The notes under the pieces: generated by a model
Databases searched by the model: none
The model's input: the letters and a program-made list of their open reading frames with translations, nothing else
What the model was told of the DNA's origin: nothing
Shown here: positions 1-7,886 of the stretch, in pieces
Layout of the letters: each line of letters begins with the position of its first letter
Position numbering within the stretch: position 1 is the stretch's first letter
NCBI GenBank assembly: GCA_035762175.1
Contig: DASTPP010000142.1
Span: 1-50,333, forward strand
Length of the DNA: 50,333 bases
DNA from: DASTPP01 sp035762175
GTDB taxonomy: Bacteria > Myxococcota_A > Polyangia > Polyangiales > Polyangiaceae
Reading direction: 5' to 3'
Made by a program: the position numbers and the translations under genes

Positions 1-73
1 CCCCGGCCGACGGCTTGCGTCTCGGCCGCCGCGCTCGGTCCGCATTCGTCCGACAGAGCCTAGGGCATTTCCC

Positions 74-100
74 CGCGCCTCGGGCGCGGCCCGAGGCGCG
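74..100. terminator. GC hairpin near the left edge
   Basis: A perfect 12-bp inverted repeat (74-85 with 89-100) with a 3-nt loop. No T tract follows, so a terminator role for a gene left of the window is only a guess. The rest of 1-281 shows no gene I can support. Confidence 0.3.
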
Positions 101-281
101 GCCCGACCTCACCGCTCGTCACGAGCGCCGGGCGGGCCCCAAGGCCGCACCCGACGCCAGGCAAGAGCGCCACCGGCCGCGCCCCAGGGCCTCCGCGCCC
201 TGCGAAAAGCGATTCTGACGCTTCGCGTCGTTCGTTGCCCCTTGTGCGATGGCCTGGGACGCGAAAAGTAAGGGGGCCGCC

Positions 282-1286
282 ATGAAGACAGTCCCCGCCT
301 CGACGATCCTCGGCATCGGCCATTATGTCCCCTCGAAGGTCGTGACGAACGACGATCTCGCGAAGGTGATGAACACCTCCGACGAGTGGATCGTGCAGCG
401 CACCGGCATCAAGGAGCGGCGCTTCGTCGAGCACTCGGGCATCGGGGCGAGCGACCTGGCGGTGCCCGCGACGAAGATGGCGCTCGAGCACGCGGGCCTC
501 GGCCCGAACGACATCGACGCCATCATCTTCGCGACGCTCTCGCCCGACCACAACTTCCCCGGCTCGGGTTGCTTCCTCGGCCACAAGCTCGGGCTCGGCG
601 GCGTGCCCGCGCTCGACGTGCGCAACCAGTGCACGGGCTTTCTCTACGGCCTGTCGGTGGCCGACGCGTGGGTGCGCGCGGGCGTCTACCGGCACGTGCT
701 GCTGGTCGGCGCCGAGGTGCACTCGACGGGCATCGAGCTCGCCGACCGCGGGCGCGACGTCGCGGTGCTCTTCGGCGACGGCGCGGGCGCGGCCGTCGTC
801 GGGGCGGCGCCCGAGGGGCGGGGCCTGAAGAGCCTGCGGCTGCACGCCGACGGCGCGGGCGCGAAAGAGCTCTGGCTCGAGGCGCCGGCGAGCGCGTACA
901 ACCCGCGCCTGACGAAAGAGATGCTCGACGAGGGCAAGCACTTTCCGGCCATGAACGGCAAGCAAGTCTTTCGATGGGCGACCGAGAAGATGCCCGAGGT
1001 CTCGCGCGCCGCGCTCGAAGAGGCGAAGCTCTCGCCCGGCGACGTCGACCTCTTCGTGCCCCACCAGGCGAACCTTCGCATCAACCAGTTCGTGGGCCAG
1101 AAGCTCGGTATACCCGAGGCGAAGACGGTGACGAACATCGAGAAGTACGGCAACACGACGGCCGCCACGATCCCGCTGGGCTTGTCCGAGGCGTGGCGCG
1201 AGGGCCGCTGCGGGCCGGGCTCGAACGTGCTCTTCGCCGCCTTCGGCAGCGGCTTCACCTGGGGCGCCGCGGTTCTGACGCTCTGA
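282..1286 (+). CDS. fabH: 3-oxoacyl-ACP synthase III (FabH-type ketosynthase)
   Basis: This thiolase-fold enzyme condenses an acyl-CoA with malonyl-ACP, which is the first step of type II fatty acid synthesis; some relatives make other acyl chains. The start at 282 gives 334 aa, the usual family length, and follows a purine-rich stretch (aaggggg). An in-frame ATG at 249 would add 11 residues without a better binding site. The catalytic triad is complete: Cys117 in NQCTGF, His261 in VPHQANLRI and Asn291 in YGNTTAATIP. The N-terminal half carries the family's TSDEWI and RTGI motifs. It stands alone; the next gene is on the other strand, and no acyl carrier protein or other fab gene is nearby. 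It could be a secondary-metabolism or odd-chain FabH paralogue rather than the housekeeping copy. Confidence 0.93.
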   Translation: MKTVPASTILGIGHYVPSKVVTNDDLAKVMNTSDEWIVQRTGIKERRFVEHSGIGASDLAVPATKMALEHAGLGPNDIDAIIFATLSPDHNFPGSGCFLGHKLGLGGVPALDVRNQCTGFLYGLSVADAWVRAGVYRHVLLVGAEVHSTGIELADRGRDVAVLFGDGAGAAVVGAAPEGRGLKSLRLHADGAGAKELWLEAPASAYNPRLTKEMLDEGKHFPAMNGKQVFRWATEKMPEVSRAALEEAKLSPGDVDLFVPHQANLRINQFVGQKLGIPEAKTVTNIEKYGNTTAATIPLGLSEAWREGRCGPGSNVLFAAFGSGFTWGAAVLTL

Positions 1287-1415
1287 CCTCCGCCCCGCCC
1301 GCCGAGGCCGCGCGCCCGGCCCCGAGGGGCGCCGAGCGCCGGCGACCGGTGGCGAACGACGGCGACGAGCGGGCGGGGCCCGGCGACGCCCCGACCAACG
1401 GGGCGGGGGCGCGGG

Positions 1416-2102
1416 TCAGCCCGCGAAGATCCGCCGGACGCGCCCGACCTGGCCCGATTCGAGGCGCACCTTGATGCCTCGCGGGTGTACCGGCGAGCTC
1501 GTCAAGATGTCCCGCACGACGCCTTCGGTCAGCGCGCCGCTGCCTTGATCGGCCTTGAGCACGACGGCGACCCGCAGGCCGCGGCGGATCTGCGCCCGCA
1601 CCGTACCGCCGGGCTCGCCCGCCTGCGACAGGTCGGCCGGCGCCGGCCGTCGGACGACCACCACCTCGGCCGCGCCCGCGTCGCGGAGCCAGCCGGCGAC
1701 CCGCTCGCCTTCGCTCGCCATCACCAGCAGGTCTCGCCCCTCGATCAGCACGGCGATGCCCAGCGCCTGGTGCCAGCGCTTGCCGAAGGCGTTCAACTGC
1801 TCGCGAGGCACGCCGATGACGCGCGTGATCAGGGCGGCCTCGGCCGCGTCGAACTCTTCGCGCACGATGATACGCCCGAGAGGCGCCGGGGCGGCGGGGG
1901 CTGGGGGGCGGGGCTGCGCCGGGGCGGCGGGGGCCGAAGGGCGGGCTCGCACCGGTGCGCCGGCCGCGGCCTGGGCCGAAGGGCGGGCTCGCGCCGGCGT
2001 GCTGGCCGCGGCCTGGGCCGAAGGGCGGGCTCGCGCCGGCGCGCCGGCCGCGGCCTGGCGGAGCGCGGAGAAGGGGTTGTGCTTGAGTCCTTTTTCGGCC
2101 AC
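1416..2102 (-). CDS. YwbE-domain protein with a repetitive N-terminal linker
   Basis: The last 60 residues match the small YwbE family (DUF2196): GLRVAVVLK, then DQGSGALTEGVV, DILT, HPRGIKVRL and GQVGRVRRI. The family's function is not established. Before this lies about 75 residues (around IIVREEFDAAEAALITRVIG) that I do not recognise, and before that an Ala/Pro/Arg-rich linker made of a 14-residue repeat. I chose a GTG start at 2102 because it is followed by VAEKGLKHNPFSAL; the frame stays open further upstream. Stand-alone YwbE proteins are roughly 60-70 aa, so this 228-aa form is a fusion. It is divergent from the next gene, with 59 bases between the starts. Confidence 0.7.
   Translation of the reverse strand: MAEKGLKHNPFSALRQAAAGAPARARPSAQAAASTPARARPSAQAAAGAPVRARPSAPAAPAQPRPPAPAAPAPLGRIIVREEFDAAEAALITRVIGVPREQLNAFGKRWHQALGIAVLIEGRDLLVMASEGERVAGWLRDAGAAEVVVVRRPAPADLSQAGEPGGTVRAQIRRGLRVAVVLKADQGSGALTEGVVRDILTSSPVHPRGIKVRLESGQVGRVRRIFAG
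1932..2057. repeat. Three 42-bp tandem units inside the YwbE-domain gene
   Basis: Units start at 1932, 1974 and 2016, each beginning ggccgaagggcggg. In the minus-strand frame they encode a 14-residue Ala/Arg/Pro/Ser-rich repeat. The period is exactly 42 bp, as in the arrays at 4749, 9216 and 34938, although the sequence is different. Confidence 0.85.
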
Positions 2103-2161
2103 CGCCCCAGTCTGGCACGGCCGCGCCCCGCCCGCCGCGCCCGAGCTGGTAGCATAGGCCC

Positions 2162-2968
2162 ATGACGGGTCGCCAGGTGATCGAGGTAGACGACGGCTTT
2201 TGGAACCTCCGCGGCTCGTTCCGCGTCGCCGGCGTCGTCGAGCTGGGGACGCACATGTCCCTCGTGCGGCGCGAGGGCGGCGGCTACCTCGCGCTCGACG
2301 CGTGCGGCCTCGTGCCCGAGACGCGCGCGCTGCTCGACGAGACGACGGGCGGCGGCGAGCGCCTCGAGGCCGTCCTGCACTTGCACCCGTTCCACACGCT
2401 GCACGTGCGGGCGCTGCACCAGCTCTACCCCCGGGCACGACTCTACGGGACGGCGCGGCACCACGCCGAGCTCGCCGACCTACCCTGGGAGCCGCTGCGG
2501 ACCGAAGACCCTGCGCTGCACGCGCACTTCGCCGCCGACCTCGACTTCACCGTCCCGCGCGGCGTCGACCTCGTCACCCCGAACCCCAATGTTCACTTCG
2601 GCTCGGTGCTCGCCATTCACCGGGCCACCCAGACGCTGCACGTCGACGATACCCTCGCCTACGCGCGCCTGCCGGCGCCGCTGCGCGTATTCGGGCGCGA
2701 CCTTACCCGCTTTCACCCCGGCCTCGGCCGCGCGCTGCGCCGCGAGCCGGGCGCGGCCGGCGCCTTCCGGGCGTGGGCGCGCGAGCTGATCGAGCGCGCC
2801 GCCCCCCTGCGAAACCTCTGCGCCGCGCACACCTCGACGCTGCTCGCCCGGGGCAACGAGGGCCCCCCGATCGCCGCCCGCATCGAAGACGCTTTGCGCC
2901 GCGTCGAAGGCACGTTGCGGGCGCACGAGCAGAAGCACGAAGGCGCGGGGGCGGGCCCGGCGAGGTAG
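2162..2968 (+). CDS. Metallo-beta-lactamase-fold-like protein, degenerate metal site
   Basis: This 268-aa cytoplasmic protein has a layout resembling a metallo-beta-lactamase-type hydrolase. It begins with strands carrying GGGYLALDACGLV, then a His-rich stretch HLHPFHTLHV near residue 80, then VLAIHRATQTLHVDDT around residue 160. The canonical HxHxDH motif is not intact: the stretch reads H-L-H-P-F-H. Catalysis is therefore uncertain, and it may belong to a DUF4336-like group. There is no signal peptide or membrane segment. The C-terminal 60 residues are helical and charged. It is divergent from the YwbE-domain gene. The assignment rests on fold-like pattern only. Confidence 0.55.
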   Translation: MTGRQVIEVDDGFWNLRGSFRVAGVVELGTHMSLVRREGGGYLALDACGLVPETRALLDETTGGGERLEAVLHLHPFHTLHVRALHQLYPRARLYGTARHHAELADLPWEPLRTEDPALHAHFAADLDFTVPRGVDLVTPNPNVHFGSVLAIHRATQTLHVDDTLAYARLPAPLRVFGRDLTRFHPGLGRALRREPGAAGAFRAWARELIERAAPLRNLCAAHTSTLLARGNEGPPIAARIEDALRRVEGTLRAHEQKHEGAGAGPAR

Positions 2969-2988
2969 AGCCTACGCCGCCGGTCCGA

Positions 2989-3219
2989 ATGGCGACGCCG
3001 GCGCGGCGGGCGCATAGTTCGGTTAGCACGCAGGTCAGCTCGTCGAGCGCTTCGGCGACCATCTCGCTGCTCTCGCCGGCCTCGGGCCAGGTCGACCGCC
3101 CGATCTCGTTCGTGAACGTCGCGCGCGACGCGAGCTCGGTGCGGTTCTGGGTCGGCTACCAGTTCGCGAGCACCTTCTTCGTCGACGACATCAGCATTCT
3201 GCATTCGCCGCCGGGCTGA
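2989..3219 (+). pseudogene. Possible C-terminal remnant of a secreted beta-sandwich protein
   Basis: The plus frame reads SISFVN-type strands ending in FASTFFVDDISIL shortly before a TGA at 3217. This resembles the last strands of carbohydrate-binding or lectin-like modules, which often end in YVDDVSL-like sequence. No signal peptide, credible start or upstream domain is present. I read it as a fragment left by a deletion. The rest of 2969-3357 shows nothing I can support. Confidence 0.28.
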
Positions 3220-3357
3220 CCTGCCGGACGCTCGCCGGGCGCCTCGGCGCGCGCGGCCGACGGGGGCCACGCCCGCCTCGACGCCCCGGCGTCGGGCGAG
3301 CTCTCCGGCCCGTGAAGCGCGCCGTTGGGGTACAGCCCGGGGGTCGAAGGGCGTCGC

Positions 3358-4461
3358 TCAGTTGCTCTCGCCGTCGCTGTCGGGCTCGTCGCCCGGCTCG
3401 CCCCCGGGCCCGTCGCCCGGCGCGGGCGCTTCAGGGGCGCGGCGGCGAGGGGTGGCGCTGCGCACGGCCGAGGTGAGCGAGGGGTAGGTGACGGCGACGT
3501 CTTCGCGCGATCCGAAGAGCAGAATGCCCTTGCTGCGGTGCTCTTCGTACGCGCGCGACAGGAGCGTCCAGGTGCGGTCGGCGAGCGACGACCACCGCTC
3601 GGCCTCGCTCTGCTCGCTCAGGCCGAGCCCGCGAATGATGGCCTCGGCGAGGCGCTCGGCTTCGCCCGCGTCGGCCGGGTCGTAGTCGGGGGCGCCGGGG
3701 CTCACCAAGCCCTGAAAGTCGGGCCGCCGGTAGATGCGCGCCAGCACCCGCAGATCGTTGGCGAGATCTTGGTGGCCGCTGCCCGTGCGCACGAGCTCGA
3801 GCAGCGTCACGATCTCGGCGACGCCGCGCGCCCAGTACTCGATGACGCGAATCATGGCCGCCCGCCGGGCCTGCGCCCGCTGAATGATCGCTTCGGGCAC
3901 GCTGGCGTTCGAGGCCCGATACTGGCTTTCGAGCTGCATCTCCCGGACGAACCAGGCCGCGAGCGCGAGCTTGACCAGCCGAACGAGCAGGGTGATGTCG
4001 TAAAGCGCCACGGTCGCGAGCTTTTCGAACTCGGCCCGCCGCTCGGGCGCCGCGTCGCGCGTCGCCACCGTCTGCACCACCGCCGCCGCCCGCTGCATGT
4101 TGACGCGCCGCGGGGCGACGTCGGCCTCCTGCACCGCCTCGATCTCGGGCCGCATCTCTTCGAAGGCCCCTTGCCTCGCCTCGCCGCCCGAGCCGGCCAC
4201 CACCTCGCCGCCCGAGCCGGCCACCACCTCGCCGCCCGAGGCCTTCGCCGCCACCTCGCCCGGCCGGGGCTGCCCGCCGGCCTCGTCTGCCTTCTCTTCT
4301 GCCTTCTCTTCGCCTGCCGCCGTCAGCCACCCCTTGACGTCTTCTACCGTATCTTCCGTTGCCATTGTGTACCCCCCGTTCGCATGTTCCACGACCGCTG
4401 CTCCTTTCGTTTCTTCTGAGTTCACTGCTGGTTTCGTCTTGACCATCGATTGCTCGTTCAT
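3358..4461 (-). CDS. Member A of a window-wide paralogous family, function unknown
   Basis: A 367-aa soluble protein I cannot assign to a named family. The start at 4461 follows a strong site (gaggagg). Residues 1-120 are acidic, low-complexity and include GSGGEVVA repeats. Residues 125-330 form a helical core shared with the genes at 5199 and 49145: RRVNMQRAAAVV, RDAAPERRAEFEKLA, LALAAWFVRE, DLANDLRVLARIYRR, LLSRAYEEHRSKG and a closing SREDVAVTYPSLTSAVR. The tail is Gly/Pro/Asp/Glu-rich (GEPGDEPDSDGESN) and nearly matches the tail of the 49145 member. It has no signal peptide, transmembrane segment or recognisable catalytic motif. It is divergent from member B, with hairpins and the 42-bp dyad array between them. 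It may be a structural or DNA-associated helical protein; that is inference. Confidence 0.8.
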   Translation of the reverse strand: MNEQSMVKTKPAVNSEETKGAAVVEHANGGYTMATEDTVEDVKGWLTAAGEEKAEEKADEAGGQPRPGEVAAKASGGEVVAGSGGEVVAGSGGEARQGAFEEMRPEIEAVQEADVAPRRVNMQRAAAVVQTVATRDAAPERRAEFEKLATVALYDITLLVRLVKLALAAWFVREMQLESQYRASNASVPEAIIQRAQARRAAMIRVIEYWARGVAEIVTLLELVRTGSGHQDLANDLRVLARIYRRPDFQGLVSPGAPDYDPADAGEAERLAEAIIRGLGLSEQSEAERWSSLADRTWTLLSRAYEEHRSKGILLFGSREDVAVTYPSLTSAVRSATPRRRAPEAPAPGDGPGGEPGDEPDSDGESN

Positions 4462-4646
4462 CGCCTCCTCTTCTCTGGCGCCCGCCGAGCCTTTTCGGGG
4501 CACCTGTCTTCCCCTCGGCCAGCCCCCCGGGCAGTTGCTGCCTTTCGGTCGATTTTTTTCGTGACCCCCCGGGACGGCGCTTTTGCCGCGCTTTTTGCCC
4601 TCGGCTGAAGCCGGGGGCAGCAAACTCCCTCGGGAACGGCTCGCAA

Positions 4647-4667
4647 AGCCCTGCCGGAGGCAGGGCT
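4647..4667. other. 9-bp perfect hairpin upstream of member A
   Basis: AGCCCTGCC (4647-4655) pairs with GGCAGGGCT (4659-4667) across a 3-nt loop. It is followed at once by a second hairpin (4674-4695). Both lie between the divergent paralogues A and B, on the A side of the 42-bp array. Confidence 0.5.
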
Positions 4668-4673
4668 CCCGCG

Positions 4674-4695
4674 GAGCGAGCCGCTTTGCTCGCTC
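4674..4695. other. Second hairpin in the A/B intergenic region
   Basis: GAGCGAGC (4674-4681) pairs with GCTCGCTC (4688-4695) across a 6-nt loop. Together with the preceding hairpin it could act as a leader structure or a transcription block between the divergent genes. Confidence 0.45.
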
Positions 4696-4748
4696 GCCCA
4701 GGGGTCAACGCCCGCGAGAGCACCGCCTACCCGCCGGACATGCCACCC

Positions 4749-5098
4749 GACTCGTTTGGGTCGCCCAAGCGGTGCCCGGAGTCTCTGCCCGACCCGTTCG
4801 AGTCGCCCGGCGAGCCCCCCGACCCTTCACCCGACCCATTTGAGTCGCCCCAGGGGTGCCCTGACCCTTCACCCGACTCGTTTGAGTCGCCCCAGGGGTG
4901 CCCCGACCCTTGACCCGACTCATTTGAGTCGCCCCAAGGGTGCCCAGACTCGCCGCCCGACCCGTTTGGGTCGCTGAAGGTGTGGCCAGACCTTCCGGCC
5001 GACTCGATCGGGTCGCCCCGCGCCTGCCCGGGTCCCTCGCCCGACCCGGCCGGGTCGCCCCGCGCCTGCCCTGGCCCCTCGCCCGACCCGACCGGGTC
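4749..5098. repeat. Nine-unit 42-bp tandem array of short dyads
   Basis: Nine elements of the form GACYC-N4-GRGTC begin at 4749, 4791, 4833, 4875, 4917, 4959, 5001, 5043 and 5085, so the period is exactly 42 bp throughout. The arms vary together in most units: GACTC with GAGTC (4875, 4917) and GACCC with GGGTC (4959, 5043, 5085). Units 4749 and 5001 keep a G-T pair, while 4791 and 4833 have one mismatch. The DNA between dyads is looser (cgccccaggggtgcc-like). The array fills most of the space 5' of the gene at 5199. The plus frame is interrupted inside it (stop at 4911-4913); a minus frame is open but lacks other coding signs. Confidence 0.88.
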
Positions 5099-5198
5099 GT
5101 CAGAAGGACGCCGACACAAACCAGGAAACTGCCCCCGACCCCTGGCCGAGCAGGAGATCAGGACCCCCAAAGCGCGGGCGAACGGAGGCATGGCGGCC

Positions 5199-6128
5199 AT
5201 GGCAGGGCAGAGAGGCGTCGAGAACGAAGAAGGGCAGGTAGCGGGCGAGGCCGGGCCAGCCTTCACCCTGGACAGCTCGGCCGAGGCCTTCGAGGCCCTG
5301 CGCGGCGAGCTCCGGGCGCTCCGCCAGGCGACGCTCGCCCCCTTGCGCGTCGACGCCCAGCGCGCGGCCGCCGTGGCCTACAGCGTGGCCTTGCGCGACG
5401 CCGAGCCGGCCCGGCGTAGCTCGTTCGAGCGCCTCGCGGCCGGGGGTTTTTACCAGCTCGCGACGCTCGAGCGACTGCCGCGGCTCGCGCAGGCGGTCTG
5501 GTTCGCCGGCGAGCAACAAAGGTTGCACGAGGCTCTCGCGTCCGAGGCGAGGGTGCCGAACGAGGTGGTGCGCGAGGCCCGCGCGCAACGCGCCCGCGTG
5601 CGGCAGGTGCTCACCTACTGGTTCGGAAGGCACCCCGACATCGCCGCCGAGCTCGCTTACCGACGGCGGGCCGTCGGCTATGTCGATCGGGTGAGCGACT
5701 TGAACGCGCTGGCCCGCCTCTACGAGCGCGACGAAGTGCGGGCCATTCTCGCCGACTCTGACCCGAACTACCGCGAGACCGACGCCGACGACGCCCGCCG
5801 CCTCGCCCGCGCCATCTTCGCCGGCCTGGGCGTGCGCGCCGAGCGCGAAACCCAACGCTGGACGTCGCACACCCAGCGCGCCTTCACGCTGCTCTCGCGC
5901 GCCTACGAGGCGCACCGGCGCAGCGGCCTCTACGCCTTCGGCGAGCGCGAAGACGTGGGGCGCACCTACCCGACGCTCGTCACGGCGGTGCGCGCCCGCC
6001 CGCGCCGGGCGCCGAAGGGCAGCGACGGCGAGGCCTCGAGCGGCCCGAGGGGGGCGAAGGGTAGCGACGGGGACGCCTCGGGTGACCCAGCGGAGGGCAG
6101 ATCTTGTCACCGTGCGCGATCGGCTTGA
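5199..6128 (+). CDS. Member B of the paralogous family, function unknown
   Basis: A 309-aa protein with the same helical core as the genes at 3358 and 49145: RRSSFERLA, AQAVWFAGE, LNALARLYERDEVR, ETDADDARRLARAIFAGLG, FTLLSRAYEAHRRSGLYAFG and REDVGRTYPTLVTAVRARP. The ATG at 5199 is preferred to 5190 because GGAGG (5184-5188) is correctly spaced only for 5199. The C-terminus differs from the other members: two 14-residue units of a 42-bp repeat (GSDGEASSGPRGAK-like) run into a short tail (EGRSCHRARSA) unlike the acidic tails of A and D, so the end may be rearranged. About 180 bases of the 3' part are duplicated almost exactly at 9090-9300. The function is not recognised. Confidence 0.75.
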   Translation: MAGQRGVENEEGQVAGEAGPAFTLDSSAEAFEALRGELRALRQATLAPLRVDAQRAAAVAYSVALRDAEPARRSSFERLAAGGFYQLATLERLPRLAQAVWFAGEQQRLHEALASEARVPNEVVREARAQRARVRQVLTYWFGRHPDIAAELAYRRRAVGYVDRVSDLNALARLYERDEVRAILADSDPNYRETDADDARRLARAIFAGLGVRAERETQRWTSHTQRAFTLLSRAYEAHRRSGLYAFGEREDVGRTYPTLVTAVRARPRRAPKGSDGEASSGPRGAKGSDGDASGDPAEGRSCHRARSA

Positions 6129-6329
6129 GCTCCTGATGCCGTGTCGCGACGTCGTTGATGGGGTACGCGCGGAAAGGGCCCGTCGGAAGGCCTGATCGCG
6201 GTGGCGGCTTTTGGCACAGCTGACACAGCGGGCGTTGCCACGAACGGCGTGGGTAGACGAGCTTTGGCCGCGAGCGCAAAGGCGTTGGGGCTGACGGGCC
6301 TTGGCGCCGGTCTTGCAGGCTCGGGGCCA

Positions 6330-7886
6330 ATGCGGACGAGACGGCGAGCGGGGGTGGGGCCGGTAGCGTGGGCGTTGACCGGCGTGGTGGCGCTTCTCGG
6401 GGCGTGTGTGGTCGACCCCGAATCGGGCGACGACGACGGGGGCCCGATGGCTGGTTCGTCGGGCCGAGCTGGCAGCGGCGGCGATTCAGGCGCGTCCGGT
6501 CAAGGCGGCGGGGCAGGCGCGGGCGGCGGGGCGGGCGCGGGCGGTTCGTCGAGCCACTGCAGCGTGGGTGACGAGGGCGGTGCGGGTGGCCAGGGCGGGG
6601 GCGGGTCGCCTCTGCCGCTCGACCCGAGCTTCGGCAAGGGCGGCGTCGTGCTCGAGGGGTTGGCGCCGTTCAAGGGCCTGGGCGATGTGATTCTCGGCCC
6701 CGACGGCAGCCTTTACCTCTACACCGAGACCGGCGTGGTTGCCACGGCGGGCATCGTGCGCCTGCTCGCCGACGGCAGCGTCGACGCCGCCTTTGGCGAG
6801 GGCGGCTTTCTCACCCTGCCCGCCGGCTATGCGTGGGCCGGCCTGGCGCTGCAACCCGACGGAAAGCTCGTCTTTGGCGGCCAGTCCGATGACGGCGCGA
6901 CGGACCAGCACATTGCCTTCGGGCGCTTTGGCCTCGACGGCAAGCTCGATTCGTCGTTCGGCGAGGGCGGCCTCGCCACCTTCTCGCTCGGCACCGCTTC
7001 GAGCCGGGTGAGCGACCTCTTCGTGGTCGGCGACCGCGTGCTCGCCGTCGGCAACGGTGCCGCGACCACCCCGAACTTTTACGTCGACGCCCTCGCGCTG
7101 CGCTTGCGCCCCGACGGCACGCTCGACACCGAGTTTCACGCGCCCGACGGCTTCGCCTTCTACGACACCCCGGTGCCGCCCAACGCCAAACCCCGGGTCG
7201 ATCGCATTGACCGGGGCTACGCCCGGCCCGACGGCGCCCTCTACGCCTGCGGCGAGATCACCGAGTTTTTGCCCATTGATTCGCCTTACCCTAGCCCGCT
7301 GGTGGTGCGCTACACGCCCGACGGCCAGCTCGACCCCGCCTTCGGCGAGGGGGTGGGCAAGCTCTCTGTCTCCGATTTCATCAGCGGCTCGGGGTGCAGC
7401 GAACAGCGGGCGGCCTCTTGTCTGGCCGTCGTCGAGGCCCCCGATGGCAAGGTCATCGTTGCCGGTGAGTTCTACAACAAGGTGGCCGTGACCGACCCTG
7501 ACTACCAGCAACTGGGCGGGCGCCGGGACGGCTTCGTCGCGCGGCTCTTGCCCGACGGCAGCCCCGACCCGAGCTTCGGCAACGCCGGCCTCTTTAACCT
7601 CGCGACGCCGGTCGACGCCCTGACCGACATCGTCGTGCTGCCCGATGGGGCCCTGCTCGCCGGCGGCCGCGCCGGGTCGTACGCGGGAAACTGGAACACG
7701 CCCTTTCTGATGCGTATCACCGCCCAAGGCGCGCTCGACCCGACCTTCGGCGCCGGCGGGGTCTACGCCCTGGCCGGCCCGGAGACCGCCACGCCCGGCG
7801 TCCGCCTCGCCCGCCAGCCCGACGGCAAGATCGTCGTCGGCATCATCGGCGAGAGCCCCGTCATCATGCGCCTGCAGCCGCTCTGA
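6330..7886 (+). CDS. Lipoprotein with delta-60 repeats (predicted outer surface)
   Basis: The start at 6330 gives a 518-aa protein with a lipoprotein signal: Arg-rich n-region, hydrophobic core and lipobox LGAC near residue 24. A Gly/Ala/Ser-rich linker (residues 30-80) follows, typical of myxobacterial lipoproteins. The rest is made of delta-60 repeats, about 55-70 residues each, with the marks LDPSFGKGG, VDAAFGEGG, LDSSFGEGG, LDPAFGEG, PDPSFGNAG and LDPTFGAGG alternating with QPDGK/LPDG turns. Such repeats probably form a beta-propeller-like structure; no enzyme activity is known. The frame is open upstream to 6201, but only the 6330 start gives a clean signal. Its last 23 bases overlap the end of the convergent peptidase gene. 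Confidence 0.85.
   Translation: MRTRRRAGVGPVAWALTGVVALLGACVVDPESGDDDGGPMAGSSGRAGSGGDSGASGQGGGAGAGGGAGAGGSSSHCSVGDEGGAGGQGGGGSPLPLDPSFGKGGVVLEGLAPFKGLGDVILGPDGSLYLYTETGVVATAGIVRLLADGSVDAAFGEGGFLTLPAGYAWAGLALQPDGKLVFGGQSDDGATDQHIAFGRFGLDGKLDSSFGEGGLATFSLGTASSRVSDLFVVGDRVLAVGNGAATTPNFYVDALALRLRPDGTLDTEFHAPDGFAFYDTPVPPNAKPRVDRIDRGYARPDGALYACGEITEFLPIDSPYPSPLVVRYTPDGQLDPAFGEGVGKLSVSDFISGSGCSEQRAASCLAVVEAPDGKVIVAGEFYNKVAVTDPDYQQLGGRRDGFVARLLPDGSPDPSFGNAGLFNLATPVDALTDIVVLPDGALLAGGRAGSYAGNWNTPFLMRITAQGALDPTFGAGGVYALAGPETATPGVRLARQPDGKIVVGIIGESPVIMRLQPL

Noticed and set aside
4749..5098. CRISPR-like regular repeats
   Set aside because: The spacing is regular, but what lies between dyads is also repeated, repeats are degenerate, and no cas gene is present.
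4727..5266. Minus-strand frame through the nine-unit 42-bp array
   Set aside because: It is open simply because 42 is a multiple of 3. It starts inside member B antisense sequence, lacks a ribosome binding site and consists only of the repeat.
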